Shown here one piece after another: positions 28,786 to 37,293 of a stretch of 64,000 nucleotides of DNA. Numbering within the stretch: position 1 is the first letter of the stretch; each line of letters opens with the position of its first letter. The notes beneath the pieces were generated by a model that did no database searches, was not told the DNA's origin, and saw only the letters and a list, made by a program, of their open reading frames with translations. The position numbers and the translations under genes were made by a program. The stretch is from NCBI RefSeq assembly GCF_003058195.1, contig NZ_QBUH01000003.1, positions 463,169 to 527,168 of the forward strand. Direction: 5' to 3'. Origin of the DNA: Elizabethkingia sp. YR214 (GTDB taxonomy: Bacteria > Bacteroidota > Bacteroidia > Flavobacteriales > Weeksellaceae).

Positions 28786-29502
28786 AATACCATTAAAACT
28801 TTACAATCTCTAGATAAAAAGAAATTCAGACAAAAATACAATTTGTTTTTAGTTGAAGGTAATAAAATCATTAGAGAATTACCAAATTCAGCATTCAAAA
28901 TTCAGACCGTTTACTCTGTAAATCCCAATGAATTAGCTTTTAAAGATGTAGAGGTTTGCCAAATTACTGAACCTGAGTTAAAAAAGATAAGTTTCCTTCA
29001 GCATCCGAAAGATTCTGTAGCAGTGTGTATTCCTGCAGAACAAAAACTAAATAAGGAAAAGAAAATACGTCTGGTTTTAGATGGTATTCAGGATCCCGGA
29101 AATATGGGAACTATTATTCGTCTTGCAGACTGGTTCGGGATTGAAGAGATTGTATGCAGCGAGGATACGGTAGATTTTTATAATCCTAAAGTAATACAAG
29201 CTTCCATGGGATCGTTTACCCGTGTGAATATTGTATATACAGATCTCTCAGAATTTTTACAGGATAAGAACACGCCCAATTATATCACTGATATGGATGG
29301 AGAAAATGTTTTTCAATCAGACTTTCCGGAATCATTTAATCTTATTTTAGGAAATGAAGGAAATGGAATCCGTCCTGTAACAGAAGAGCTTGCCGATAAA
29401 AAAATTAGCATTCCGCGCTTTGGTAGCAAACAGAATACCGAAAGTTTGAATGTAGCGATGGCTACCGGAATTATTCTAGGTCAGATTTTTGGCTCAAAAT
29501 AA
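28774..29502 (+). CDS. TrmH/SpoU-family RNA methyltransferase
   Basis: A SAM-dependent 2'-O-methyltransferase of the SPOUT class, 242 residues. An N-terminal substrate-binding domain (KYNLFLVEGNKIIREL) is followed by the knotted domain with motif I LDGIQDPGNMGTIIRLADWF, motif II NLILGNEGNGIRP and motif III ESLNVAMATGIIL. It acts on rRNA or tRNA; the exact target cannot be told. Its 5' end overlaps divergent tamL, so its promoter must lie inside the tamL coding sequence. Confidence 0.92.
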   Translation: MLTHNTIKTLQSLDKKKFRQKYNLFLVEGNKIIRELPNSAFKIQTVYSVNPNELAFKDVEVCQITEPELKKISFLQHPKDSVAVCIPAEQKLNKEKKIRLVLDGIQDPGNMGTIIRLADWFGIEEIVCSEDTVDFYNPKVIQASMGSFTRVNIVYTDLSEFLQDKNTPNYITDMDGENVFQSDFPESFNLILGNEGNGIRPVTEELADKKISIPRFGSKQNTESLNVAMATGIILGQIFGSK

Positions 29503-29567
29503 AAGCCTTACTATACAGTTTTTTTTGTATAATTTAGTTCTACACGAAATCAAAAAATCTGTCAGTA

Positions 29568-30389
29568 ATGAAAAACTTATCAACATTTTTATTCATATTG
29601 CTTTTTAGCATTGCATTTTCACAAACGCATAGGTTTGTCTATGAATTGCAGATGAAGAGAAATGACAAAGTCCAGAAAATTAATATGACACTGGATATTG
29701 ATAAGGATTATGTACATTTTTACGATTATGACTTCCTGAAGAATGATTCACTTCGTAAAAAGGATGGTGGAAACTGGCAGACCAATACGAAATCGGAGCA
29801 ATTGGTTCTAAGAAAACGCAATAGCTTTGATAATAAATCTTTCCACGACAATATGTTCGATTATTTTGTTGTAGATTCTAAAGGCGAGATGACTTGGAAA
29901 ATAAAAAATGAAACAAAGAAATCCGGAGAATATACATTACAAAAAGCAGAAACCAATTTTGGTGGAAGATCTTGGGAAGCCTGGTTTAATCCAGGGATTC
30001 CTTTTCAGGAAGGTCCTTATAAGTTTCGCGGATTGCCTGGATTGATTTTTGAAATCAGAGATAGTAAGGGCGATTATGTCTACTCATTAATTAAAAGTAC
30101 TAATCTTCCGAATACTTTTGATACCAGCGATTTTCTGGAAACGCACTTTGGCAAAAAGCCTGTTCCTGTTACATTAAAGCAATACCACAAAGTAAAACTG
30201 GATTACTACAATGATCCGGTTGCTGATATGAGACGATTACTAAAAGATGGTGGTACTGTAATTATCGGAGGAGATAAAATCACCAGCCAGGAACAACTCG
30301 ATCAAAAAAGGATTTTTATACAAAATAGTATTGTAAAGAACTACAATCCAATAGAGTTGGATCAGTCAATACCTTATCCGGCAAAATAG
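29568..30389 (+). CDS. GLPGLI family secreted protein
   Basis: A 273-residue exported protein (signal MKNLSTFLFILLFSIAFSQ) with the family-naming motif in GPYKFRGLPGLIFEIRD near residue 165 and FGGRSWEAWF before it. The function of GLPGLI proteins is unknown; they are Bacteroidetes-specific and predicted periplasmic/envelope. A clear paralog lies at 56670-57506. It is convergent with, and 7 bp from, the next gene. Confidence 0.9.
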   Translation: MKNLSTFLFILLFSIAFSQTHRFVYELQMKRNDKVQKINMTLDIDKDYVHFYDYDFLKNDSLRKKDGGNWQTNTKSEQLVLRKRNSFDNKSFHDNMFDYFVVDSKGEMTWKIKNETKKSGEYTLQKAETNFGGRSWEAWFNPGIPFQEGPYKFRGLPGLIFEIRDSKGDYVYSLIKSTNLPNTFDTSDFLETHFGKKPVPVTLKQYHKVKLDYYNDPVADMRRLLKDGGTVIIGGDKITSQEQLDQKRIFIQNSIVKNYNPIELDQSIPYPAK

Positions 30390-30396
30390 AGTTTGT

Positions 30397-30843
30397 CTAG
30401 ATTAAAGAATCTTTACTATCTTCTTGCTGCTGAGCTTCTTTTTCCTGCCAGTCTTCTATTAAAGAAGTCACTTTTCTCAATAAAATAGGTGCTCCATAGA
30501 TAATGGCAAGTCCAAGGACCTTCTTTTTCCAGTTGCTGTGGTAAAGATTTTTCTTTGCAAAATTAGTAACTAAAGCAACAGTCCCAAGACGTATAGCATT
30601 GTCAACCATTGAATCTTTAATCGATTCGGCGTTTAGTTTGATACCTGTTTTGTGGGTAGTTTCTCCTTTAGAGTTTATGATAGGTTTTTCAACAAGAAAT
30701 TTATCAGTAATACCGCCAGTAATTACACTAAGCGACTCTTTTACATTATTAAAACGGAGAAGATTTTCCATGTCTTTTACCTCTCCTTTCATAATCGCTT
30801 TTTTCTTTGCTAATTCATCAAGACTGTTATACTTAGCTCCCAT
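30397..30843 (-). CDS. Hypothetical protein, probable envelope trio member
   Basis: A 148-residue protein of unknown function. It has a charged N-terminal helical region (residues 1-40), a short hydrophobic segment (KVLGLAIIYGAPILLRKV) near residue 110 and an acidic/Gln-rich C-terminal tail. It directly follows the holin-X-like gene (3-bp gap). I do not recognise a domain with confidence. Confidence 0.65.
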   Translation of the reverse strand: MGAKYNSLDELAKKKAIMKGEVKDMENLLRFNNVKESLSVITGGITDKFLVEKPIINSKGETTHKTGIKLNAESIKDSMVDNAIRLGTVALVTNFAKKNLYHSNWKKKVLGLAIIYGAPILLRKVTSLIEDWQEKEAQQQEDSKDSLI

Positions 30844-30846
30844 TTT

Positions 30847-31155
30847 TTAATCGTTAAAAGATTTTAAAATAAAATTGGCAACGGTTCTCTTTATATTGTT
30901 TCTGAAGATAACAATTAATATAAGACATAGCAGATAAAAACCAGAAACAGCGAAGAAGCCGTAAGAATAATTTCCCATCATTTTGCCCAGCCAGAAGGCC
31001 AGCCCAATGTTAAACAGAACTACGAAGAAGATAAGAGCAATCAGAGCACATGTCAGAAAGGTCATAAAACCTGCCGAAATGACTGTTTTTTCACTTACTT
31101 CTAACTTTAAGAGGTCAATTTTTTTCTCTATATAGTCGAAAATAATGTCAAACAT
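30847..31155 (-). CDS. Holin-X-like membrane protein (phage_holin_3_6 type)
   Basis: About 102 residues from the ATG at 31155 (MFDIIFDYIEKK); a further ATG at 31182 is less likely. A short amphipathic N-terminus is followed by two strong membrane helices and a basic tail (FRNNIKRTVANF). This matches the putative actinobacterial holin-X/YqjE-type membrane proteins often found beside YtxH genes. No phage genes are nearby, so a lytic role is not implied. Confidence 0.75.
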   Translation of the reverse strand: MFDIIFDYIEKKIDLLKLEVSEKTVISAGFMTFLTCALIALIFFVVLFNIGLAFWLGKMMGNYSYGFFAVSGFYLLCLILIVIFRNNIKRTVANFILKSFND

Positions 31156-31193
31156 AAGGAAGTGTTTTGTGTAAATATACAAAAAGATAATAA

Positions 31194-31218
31194 AAAAGGG
31201 ACTTGAAAAAGTCCCTTT
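31194..31218 (-). terminator. Terminator after the YtxH gene
   Basis: AAAGGGACTT / AAGTCCCTTT hairpin with a 4- to 5-base loop, followed on the minus strand by a T-run. It lies between the YtxH stop (31236) and the holin-like start, so YtxH may be expressed apart from, and above, the two genes behind it. Confidence 0.8.
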
Positions 31219-31235
31219 ATATTTTTAAATTCAGG

Positions 31236-31580
31236 TTATTTAAGACCATCTAATTCAGTTTCAATATCTTTTGCTACTTCTTTAGCTTTATCTGCAGCCT
31301 GAGTTTTGTATTTATCTAAACCCTCTTTTACGCTTTCTGTTACTTTGTTATAAGTATCTTTAGCCTGAGAAGCGAAAGTATTGTACTGATCTTTTACTTT
31401 CTCAGAAACATCTCCGTATTTATCTTTAGCCTGATCTTTCAGATCGTTTGCTTTTGATCTTATTTTTTTACGTGTTGCTTTTCCTTCTTCTGGTGCGTAA
31501 AGCATTCCTAAAACAACTCCTGCTGCTGCACCTGCTAATAATCCTGCTAATATTCCTGCTGTGTTCTTTCCTTTTGCCAT
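31236..31580 (-). CDS. YtxH domain-containing protein
   Basis: A 114-residue protein with an N-terminal glycine-rich membrane segment (AGILAGLLAGAAAGVVLGMLYAP) followed by EEGKATRKKIRSKANDL, the YtxH signature, and a Lys/Asp-rich helical tail with repeated KDQAKDKYGDVSEKVKDQYN-like units. YtxH proteins are small stress-associated membrane proteins of unknown mechanism. It is first of a three-gene set with the holin-X-like protein. Confidence 0.85.
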   Translation of the reverse strand: MAKGKNTAGILAGLLAGAAAGVVLGMLYAPEEGKATRKKIRSKANDLKDQAKDKYGDVSEKVKDQYNTFASQAKDTYNKVTESVKEGLDKYKTQAADKAKEVAKDIETELDGLK

Positions 31581-31746
31581 TTTAAATAATTTTTAGAGTT
31601 AGTATTTTGTTGTATGGTTGAAAAATTAATTTGATGATGATATTTAAACAATTAATATACCAAAGAAAGTATTGGGATCTTAAATTTTGTTAAATATTAT
31701 TAATAAGTCATCAAACAAATAATCTTTCTGTTTAAAGGTAAGAAAT

Positions 31747-32415
31747 TTATCGGATATAAGACAATATTAAAGCAATAGTTTCTTCTTTGTTTAAATAGGT
31801 ATTATCTATAAGAATAGCATCGTCAGCCTGTTTCAATGGTGAAGTTTCACGTTCACTGTCAATTTTGTCACGCATCAGCAAATTAGCTTTTACTTCTTCA
31901 AAATCGGCTTCTGTACCACCTGCCAATAATTCCTTATATCTGCGTATCGCACGCTCGTCTGGACTTGCTGTCATAAAAAATTTGTAATCAGCATTAGGCA
32001 ATACCACAGTACCAATATCTCTTCCGTCCATTACAATACCACCATTTTCTGCCATTTGTCTTTGCATAGACAACAAAAATGCTCTTACTTCAGGTTGTTT
32101 TGCCACCTCGCTTACATAGTCGGATACTTTCGGATCTCTTATTTCAGCGTCAATATTCTTGTTGTTTAAAAATAGCTGAAGATTCCCGTCAATATTTCTA
32201 AACTCTAAGTTGATGTCATTAAGATGACTGATAAGTAAAGGGATATTAATGCTGTTGTTTTCCAGATAATGCTGAATAGCAAATACTGTAATACCACGAT
32301 AAAGTGCGCCGGTATCCATGTGGATAATTCCTAATTCCCTGGCGATAATTTTGGAAATTGAACTTTTTCCGGTGGATGAAAATCCGTCTATGGCAATTAC
32401 AGGTTTCTTCGTCAT
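31747..32415 (-). CDS. cmk: Cytidylate kinase
   Basis: Phosphorylates CMP/dCMP with ATP in pyrimidine nucleotide synthesis. It is 222 residues, with the P-loop GFSSTGKSSISK (residues 11-22), the substrate-binding MDTGALYRG and MDGRDIGTVVLPNADYKFF motifs, and the lid RDKIDSERETSPL. It diverges from pyrH across a 255-bp intergenic region. Confidence 0.95.
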   Translation of the reverse strand: MTKKPVIAIDGFSSTGKSSISKIIARELGIIHMDTGALYRGITVFAIQHYLENNSINIPLLISHLNDINLEFRNIDGNLQLFLNNKNIDAEIRDPKVSDYVSEVAKQPEVRAFLLSMQRQMAENGGIVMDGRDIGTVVLPNADYKFFMTASPDERAIRRYKELLAGGTEADFEEVKANLLMRDKIDSERETSPLKQADDAILIDNTYLNKEETIALILSYIR

Positions 32416-32524
32416 AAGTTTGTGTAAATATTAGTAAAAGAACTCTAAAAGTTCTCAGACAATCCTTTTCTCTGGTACAAAAATAAATTATTTTGAAGCT
32501 TCTTCAAATAAATAATTTTACCTG

Positions 32525-32553
32525 TTGCATTTCGTGAGATTTCATTAAATTTG
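32525..32553 (+). promoter_or_regulatory. Putative promoter for pyrH-frr
   Basis: GTTG (TTG at 32525-32527), an 18-bp gap, then TAAATTTG (32546-32553), an exact TAnnTTTG match. It would give a 5' leader of about 110 nt before pyrH. The leader contains a 13-codon frame (32626-32667), which I do not call as a gene. Confidence 0.5.
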
Positions 32554-32670
32554 CTACCGAAAAAATAAAAATGAAAATTCTGTGTTTTTATTTATAGTAA
32601 CGATCCGCACAGGGGTTACATTTTAATGAAATACAGGCTGCTAAAGAGCAGTAAAATAAAATCTTAACGA

Positions 32671-33375
32671 ATGAAATATAAAAGAATTCTCCTAAAACTA
32701 AGTGGCGAAGCCCTTATGGGAAATCAGGAATATGGTATCGATAGCCAGAGACTGAAAGATTACGCAACGGAAATTAAGAAAGTAGTAGATTTAGGTTGCG
32801 AGGTTGCAATTGTAATAGGAGGAGGAAATATTTTCAGAGGTGTATCTGGTGCAGCAGCAGGAATGGACAGAGTACAAGGTGACTATATGGGAATGCTGGC
32901 AACTGTTATCAACGGAATGGCATTACAGGGAGCTTTGGAAGATCAGGGGATTAAAACACGTCTTCAGTCTGCTATTGAAATGGATAAGGTTGCAGAACCA
33001 TTCATCAAAAGAAGAGCAGTAAGACATCTTGAAAAAGGTAGAGTGGTAATCTTCGGTGCCGGAACTGGTAACCCTTATTTCACAACTGATACAGCGGCAA
33101 CATTACGTGCTATCGAAATCAATGCAGATGTTATTCTTAAAGGTACGCGTGTAGATGGTATCTACGATAAAGACCCTGAGAAAAATGAAAATGCTGTTAA
33201 GTTTGAAAACCTTAGCTTCGAAGAAGTTTTCGCAAAAAACCTTAAAGTAATGGATATGACAGCATTTACTTTAAGTCATGAAAATAAATTGCCTATTATT
33301 GTATTCGATATGAATAAAGAAGGTAATCTTACACGTTTGGTAGAAGGTGAAAATGTAGGAACACTAGTAAACTAA
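32671..33375 (+). CDS. pyrH: UMP kinase
   Basis: Converts UMP to UDP. It is 234 residues of the amino-acid-kinase fold, with [14 protein letters not shown] at the N-terminus, [11 protein letters not shown], and the ATP-binding [13 protein letters not shown] and [13 protein letters not shown] motifs. It is followed by frr in the widespread pyrH-frr order; the 65-bp gap has no terminator. Confidence 0.97.
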   Translation: MKYKRILLKLSGEALMGNQEYGIDSQRLKDYATEIKKVVDLGCEVAIVIGGGNIFRGVSGAAAGMDRVQGDYMGMLATVINGMALQGALEDQGIKTRLQSAIEMDKVAEPFIKRRAVRHLEKGRVVIFGAGTGNPYFTTDTAATLRAIEINADVILKGTRVDGIYDKDPEKNENAVKFENLSFEEVFAKNLKVMDMTAFTLSHENKLPIIVFDMNKEGNLTRLVEGENVGTLVN

Positions 33376-33440
33376 ACAAATCGGATATTAAAATTATTAG
33401 CGGTTAGTGATTACCGTAAACTATTAAACTAAATAATATT

Positions 33441-33995
33441 ATGGAAGAATTAGAACTCATCGTAGCATCGGTAAAGCAGGAAATGGATGCTGCAATCAAG
33501 CACTTGGACTATGCTTTTCAGAAAATCAGAGCGGGTAGAGCTTCTACTGCTATGGTACAGGATGTTATGGTAGAGTACTATGGTGCTCCGACTCCTCTTA
33601 ATCAGGTTGCTAATGTTTCAGTTCCGGATGCAATGACTATTGCAATCCAACCTTGGGACAGAACAGCAATTAATGCTATTGAAAAAGGAATTATTGTTTC
33701 CAACTTAGGTTTTGCACCTTCTAACAATGGTGAAATGATTATCCTAAATGTTCCGCCTTTAACGGAGGAAAGAAGAAAGGAACTTGCAAAGCAGGCTAAA
33801 TCTGAAATGGAGTCTACAAAAGTTACTATCCGTAATGCACGTCAGGACGGAAACAAAGAGCTAAAAAGACTTGAAGGCGTTTCTGAAGATGTTATTAAGA
33901 GTACTGAAGCTGAAATTCAGGATCTTACTGATGCTTATATTAAAAAAGCTGAAGAGCTATTAAAAGTGAAAGAGGCTGAAATTATGAAAGTATAA
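33441..33995 (+). CDS. frr: Ribosome recycling factor
   Basis: Splits the post-termination ribosome together with EF-G. It is 184 residues, with family motifs RAGRASTAMVQDVMVEYYG, the NLGFAPSNNGEMIILNVPPLTEERR hinge region (quoted as GLAPSN-like NLGFAPSNNGE) and a helical C-terminus DAYIKKAEELL. It is cotranscribed with pyrH and ends at a terminator. Confidence 0.97.
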   Translation: MEELELIVASVKQEMDAAIKHLDYAFQKIRAGRASTAMVQDVMVEYYGAPTPLNQVANVSVPDAMTIAIQPWDRTAINAIEKGIIVSNLGFAPSNNGEMIILNVPPLTEERRKELAKQAKSEMESTKVTIRNARQDGNKELKRLEGVSEDVIKSTEAEIQDLTDAYIKKAEELLKVKEAEIMKV

Positions 33996-34018
33996 TCATA
34001 ATTGCTATTCTTATAAAA

Positions 34019-34048
34019 TAAAACCTTCCATCCGGAAGGTTTTTTTAT
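34019..34048 (+). terminator. Terminator after frr
   Basis: AAACCTTCC / GGAAGGTTT hairpin with a short ATCC-type loop and a T-run, 24 bp past the frr stop. Confidence 0.88.
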
Positions 34049-34085
34049 TGCTTTTGATTTACTTATTTTGTTAAAAATTATAACC

Positions 34086-35669
34086 ATGAATATAAATGCT
34101 AATCGGATTATCCTTGGGCTTGTACTCTTTACCACAAGTGTACACGGGCAGGATAAAAGTAATGTAAGCAGTAAGGAACAGAAGCCGAATATTATTTTTA
34201 TTATGACGGATGATCATTCTAAAAGAGCTATGAGTGCTTATTCACATGATCTTATAGAAACACCTCATCTGGATAAAATAGCAGAGAAGGGAATTAAATT
34301 TAACAATGCATTTGTAACCAATTCTATATGCGGACCATCGAGAGCTGTTTTTTTAACAGGAAAATTCAGCCATATCAATGGCTTTAAATCCAATGATGAA
34401 GATGTCTTCGACGGAAGTCAGCCCACACTGCCGAAATATCTGAAAGAAGCCGGTTATTATACTTCAATTATTGGCAAATGGCATTTGGGATCGGTACCTC
34501 AGGGATTTGATAAATTTGATATACTAATTGATCAGGGAGAATATTATTCTCCACGTTTCTTTAACGGAAAAGATACAGTGGTAGTTCCGGGTTATGCAAC
34601 AGAGCTGATTACTGAAAAAGCAATTCAGCTTTTCGAAGAACAAAAGAATTCAGGTAAGCCTATATTTTTGATGCTGCATGAAAAAGCACCACACCGTAAC
34701 TGGCTGCCGAACACAAACGACCTGAACAATGTAAAAGATAAAGAATTTCCTTTGCCTGAAACTTTTTTTGATGATTATAGCACGCGTTCGCAGGCAGCAT
34801 TTAAGCAGGATATGAGAATTGAAAATATGTTTTTGGGATACGATCTTAAAGTTTACCTGAAACAGGCAAAAGATGAAACCGGAACAGGTGGTGATTCTCG
34901 TAATAATTCTTTTACATGGTTGGGAGCAGATTTATCCAGAATGAACAAAGAACAACGACAGGCATGGGATCAGTATTATAAGCCGATTTCAGATGCTTAT
35001 TACAGTAATAAGCCTATTGGGACAGATCTACTCAAATGGAAATACAACAGGTATATGAATGATTATCTGAAGACTGTGAAATCTGTTGATGACAACGTAG
35101 GTGAGCTTATGGAGTATCTGAAAAAGAACGGACTGGATAAAAACACACTGATTATTTATACATCAGATCAAGGCTTTTTCCTTGGAGAACACGGTTGGTA
35201 TGATAAACGTTTTATGTATGAACCTTCGCTTCAGATACCTTTGGTGATGAGCTATCCTGGACATATTAAAGAAAACATAACAGAAAATGCTTTGGTACAG
35301 AATGTAGATCTGGCACCGACTATACTGAAGGCCGCAGGTTTGCCTGTTCCGAATGACATGCAGGGAAATTCCCTTACGCCATTCTTTTCAGGACAGAAAG
35401 TAAAGAAATGGAAAGATAAATTGTATTATCATTATTACGAAAATACGGTTCATCATGTTGAAAAGCATCTTGGAATCCGGACAAAACAATATAAGCTTAT
35501 CTATTTTTATGATATTAAAGACTGGGAGCTTTATGACCTGAGTAAAGACCCTAATGAGGTTAAAAACCTGTATCATGATCCGCAATATAAAAAGACTGCA
35601 GATAAGCTAAAGCTGGAATTAAAAGGACTAATCAAAAAGTATAAAGATACTACGGCTGTAAATTTTTAG
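34086..35669 (+). CDS. Secreted type I sulfatase
   Basis: A formylglycine-dependent sulfatase of about 527 residues. The sulfatase motif is CGPSRAVFLTGK, with the catalytic Cys about residue 82 of the chosen start, and the metal ligands are in FIMTDDH and the later YTSDQGFFLGEHGW. There is an N-terminal export signal (IILGLVLFTTSVHGQ). The sequence resembles heparan/mucin-type sulfatases, but the substrate cannot be fixed. I chose the ATG at 34086. No sulfatase-maturating enzyme lies in this window. It is convergent with the next gene, with 3 bp between stops. Confidence 0.88.
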   Translation: MNINANRIILGLVLFTTSVHGQDKSNVSSKEQKPNIIFIMTDDHSKRAMSAYSHDLIETPHLDKIAEKGIKFNNAFVTNSICGPSRAVFLTGKFSHINGFKSNDEDVFDGSQPTLPKYLKEAGYYTSIIGKWHLGSVPQGFDKFDILIDQGEYYSPRFFNGKDTVVVPGYATELITEKAIQLFEEQKNSGKPIFLMLHEKAPHRNWLPNTNDLNNVKDKEFPLPETFFDDYSTRSQAAFKQDMRIENMFLGYDLKVYLKQAKDETGTGGDSRNNSFTWLGADLSRMNKEQRQAWDQYYKPISDAYYSNKPIGTDLLKWKYNRYMNDYLKTVKSVDDNVGELMEYLKKNGLDKNTLIIYTSDQGFFLGEHGWYDKRFMYEPSLQIPLVMSYPGHIKENITENALVQNVDLAPTILKAAGLPVPNDMQGNSLTPFFSGQKVKKWKDKLYYHYYENTVHHVEKHLGIRTKQYKLIYFYDIKDWELYDLSKDPNEVKNLYHDPQYKKTADKLKLELKGLIKKYKDTTAVNF

Positions 35670-35672
35670 TGG

Positions 35673-36893
35673 TTAGTATCCCAATGCTTTTTTAGCCTCG
35701 AAAGCAGTTTTGTTTAATGTAAGAAGAAGATTGTTGAAGTTTTTTGCTTTTTGACTGAGGTCCCAGAAAGGCAAAAGAACAATGGTTGTAATGTCTGTGT
35801 CAGGATCATGCAGCATAAGAGAAAGATAGCCTTCTGTTGCTCCATTGTGTCCGTATCCTATACCAGGAATATGGAAGCAGCCCAAAGAATAGTTATTATC
35901 TTGTGGCGTAGTTGCCTTTCCAATGCTATTTTTCATAAGTTGAACAGACTGAGCAGTCAGTATATTTTCTGCTTTCATGGTTGTACGGATGTATTTGGCA
36001 AGTTCTGCCATGGTACCAATACCATTGCCTTCAGCGATATGAGCTGTTGCATTTTTTTTATCGGTTCTTTCATTGCGATCGTCGTAATGGATATATCCTG
36101 TGATGTATGGTGATGGTAGTTGCTGATCGGAAGCCTCTTCTACAAACTTAATATTCAACGGGATTCTGGCAGATGAACCTATGATTTTGTCGTTCATATA
36201 ATTGCCATAAGTTTTGTTGGTATTGGTTTTAGCTGAATAAATTCGAGCAATGATTTCGCCAAGAATAGAATAACCGGTATTAGAATAATGGTATACTGTG
36301 TCAGGTAATCCGTAGCTAAGTTTTTTCTCTGTCAATATTTTTACATATTGTTCGGTAGTGAATTGCATGTTTGGGAAGTTTTCCAACATATATTCATCAT
36401 AGCTTTTATTATCAATATTGTATTTAGAAGTATCGTTTGTTAAATCGTATATGCCTGCATTGTGTTGTAACAATTGTTTTATAGTAATTACGTCTTTGTT
36501 TGGAAAATTCCATTCGGCGGTATTCGGGACGTATGGAATGTTAGTTCCGGGGATATTCCCAATAATTTTATCATCAAGATTTAGCCAACCGTCCTGCATC
36601 ATACTCAGAATAGCTGTAGCGGTGAAATTTTTGGTATTACTCGCGAACCGGAAATAAGTGTTTTTTGTGACCGAAGTTCCGTTTTTTCCCGTTACGCTAC
36701 TAAAATAAGTGCCTTTAGGTGAAATGACGTATACACTCAATGACGGAACATCGGTGGAAATAGCCTTTTCCAAATCAGTATGGAGTGCTGCTATTGCTGT
36801 GTTTAGCCTCGTTTGAGGGTTGGTGTCACTATTGCTTCGACATGAAGATAATGAAATTAATATTGAGAAAAATGAAAGAGTAGAAAGTTTCAT
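35673..36893 (-). CDS. Serine hydrolase / beta-lactamase-fold lipoprotein (class C type)
   Basis: A 406-residue predicted lipoprotein (lipobox ..ISLSSC, Cys18). It has the penicillin-binding-protein active-site set: SxxK at residues 85-88 (SNTK), YSN in VYHYSNTGYS, and HxG in HNGATEGY. Related proteins are D-alanyl-D-alanine carboxypeptidases, esterases or peptidases, and I see nothing to say it hydrolyses beta-lactams. A terminator is not visible at its end. It sits alone in its orientation. Confidence 0.85.
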   Translation of the reverse strand: MKLSTLSFFSILISLSSCRSNSDTNPQTRLNTAIAALHTDLEKAISTDVPSLSVYVISPKGTYFSSVTGKNGTSVTKNTYFRFASNTKNFTATAILSMMQDGWLNLDDKIIGNIPGTNIPYVPNTAEWNFPNKDVITIKQLLQHNAGIYDLTNDTSKYNIDNKSYDEYMLENFPNMQFTTEQYVKILTEKKLSYGLPDTVYHYSNTGYSILGEIIARIYSAKTNTNKTYGNYMNDKIIGSSARIPLNIKFVEEASDQQLPSPYITGYIHYDDRNERTDKKNATAHIAEGNGIGTMAELAKYIRTTMKAENILTAQSVQLMKNSIGKATTPQDNNYSLGCFHIPGIGYGHNGATEGYLSLMLHDPDTDITTIVLLPFWDLSQKAKNFNNLLLTLNKTAFEAKKALGY

Positions 36894-36962
36894 AAAACTA
36901 CGTTTATCACGAAGTTAATTATTAATATTTTATGCATAATTAAAATTAACGTTATTTTTCTG

Positions 36963-37193
36963 TTATAACGGAATATGGGTTCCACCATTAGGATTATGGC
37001 TGCATTTGCCTACGCATAAAACCGTTAAACTGGAAGATTTGGCACTACAGTATTCGCAATGGTACTGGGTTTTCTGTCCGCCTTCATAAAGCAAATGTCT
37101 TCTTTCCGAAGGATTGCTGTCACAACGTCTGGAAAGCAGAGATGATATACTATTGGCTTTGGTACCGCAACATTTACAAAAATAATTTGCCAT
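36963..37193 (-). CDS. Small protein with two tandem Cys3-His (zinc-like) units
   Basis: A 76-residue protein made of two copies of one unit with a 40-residue offset: Cys6/46, Cys9/49, Lys12/52, Ser15/55, Leu19/59, Cys24/64, Asn-Pro27-28/67-68 and His33/73. The C-x2-C-x14-C-x8-H spacing is the same in both copies and resembles a zinc-binding site. I do not recognise the family. It is transcribed divergently from the WYL regulator and shares the promoter region with its palindrome (37242-37266). Confidence 0.7.
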   Translation of the reverse strand: MANYFCKCCGTKANSISSLLSRRCDSNPSERRHLLYEGGQKTQYHCEYCSAKSSSLTVLCVGKCSHNPNGGTHIPL

Positions 37194-37227
37194 AACTGAT
37201 TTAGATTTGGGTGTTGATTTATACGAA

Positions 37228-37279
37228 CAAAAATATTAGCGATGAACGACAAAACATGTCGTTCATTTTTTTATTTTTG
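37228..37279. promoter_or_regulatory. Divergent promoter region with 10-5-10 palindrome
   Basis: A perfect palindrome with arms ATGAACGACA and TGTCGTTCAT around AAACA (37242-37266) is flanked by an exact TAnnTTTG box on each side. TATTTTTG lies on the minus strand at 37235-37228 (6-bp gap) and TATTTTTG on the plus strand at 37272-37279 (5-bp gap). The palindrome takes the place of a -33 element in both directions, which suggests a dimeric activator site. The likely regulator is the WYL protein encoded next to it (inference). Confidence 0.65.
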
Positions 37280-37293
37280 GTTTTTATAAAAAA

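Noticed and set aside
30847..31155. Prophage remnant because of a holin-like protein
   Set aside because: No phage structural, integrase or lysin genes nearby; the gene is in a YtxH trio typical of cellular membrane proteins.
32626..32667. 13-codon frame directly upstream of pyrH as a possible leader peptide
   Set aside because: Too short and without regulatory codons or attenuator hairpins to support it.
35673..36893. Beta-lactamase conferring drug resistance
   Set aside because: The SxxK/YxN/HxG set is shared by many peptidases and esterases; nothing points to beta-lactam hydrolysis.
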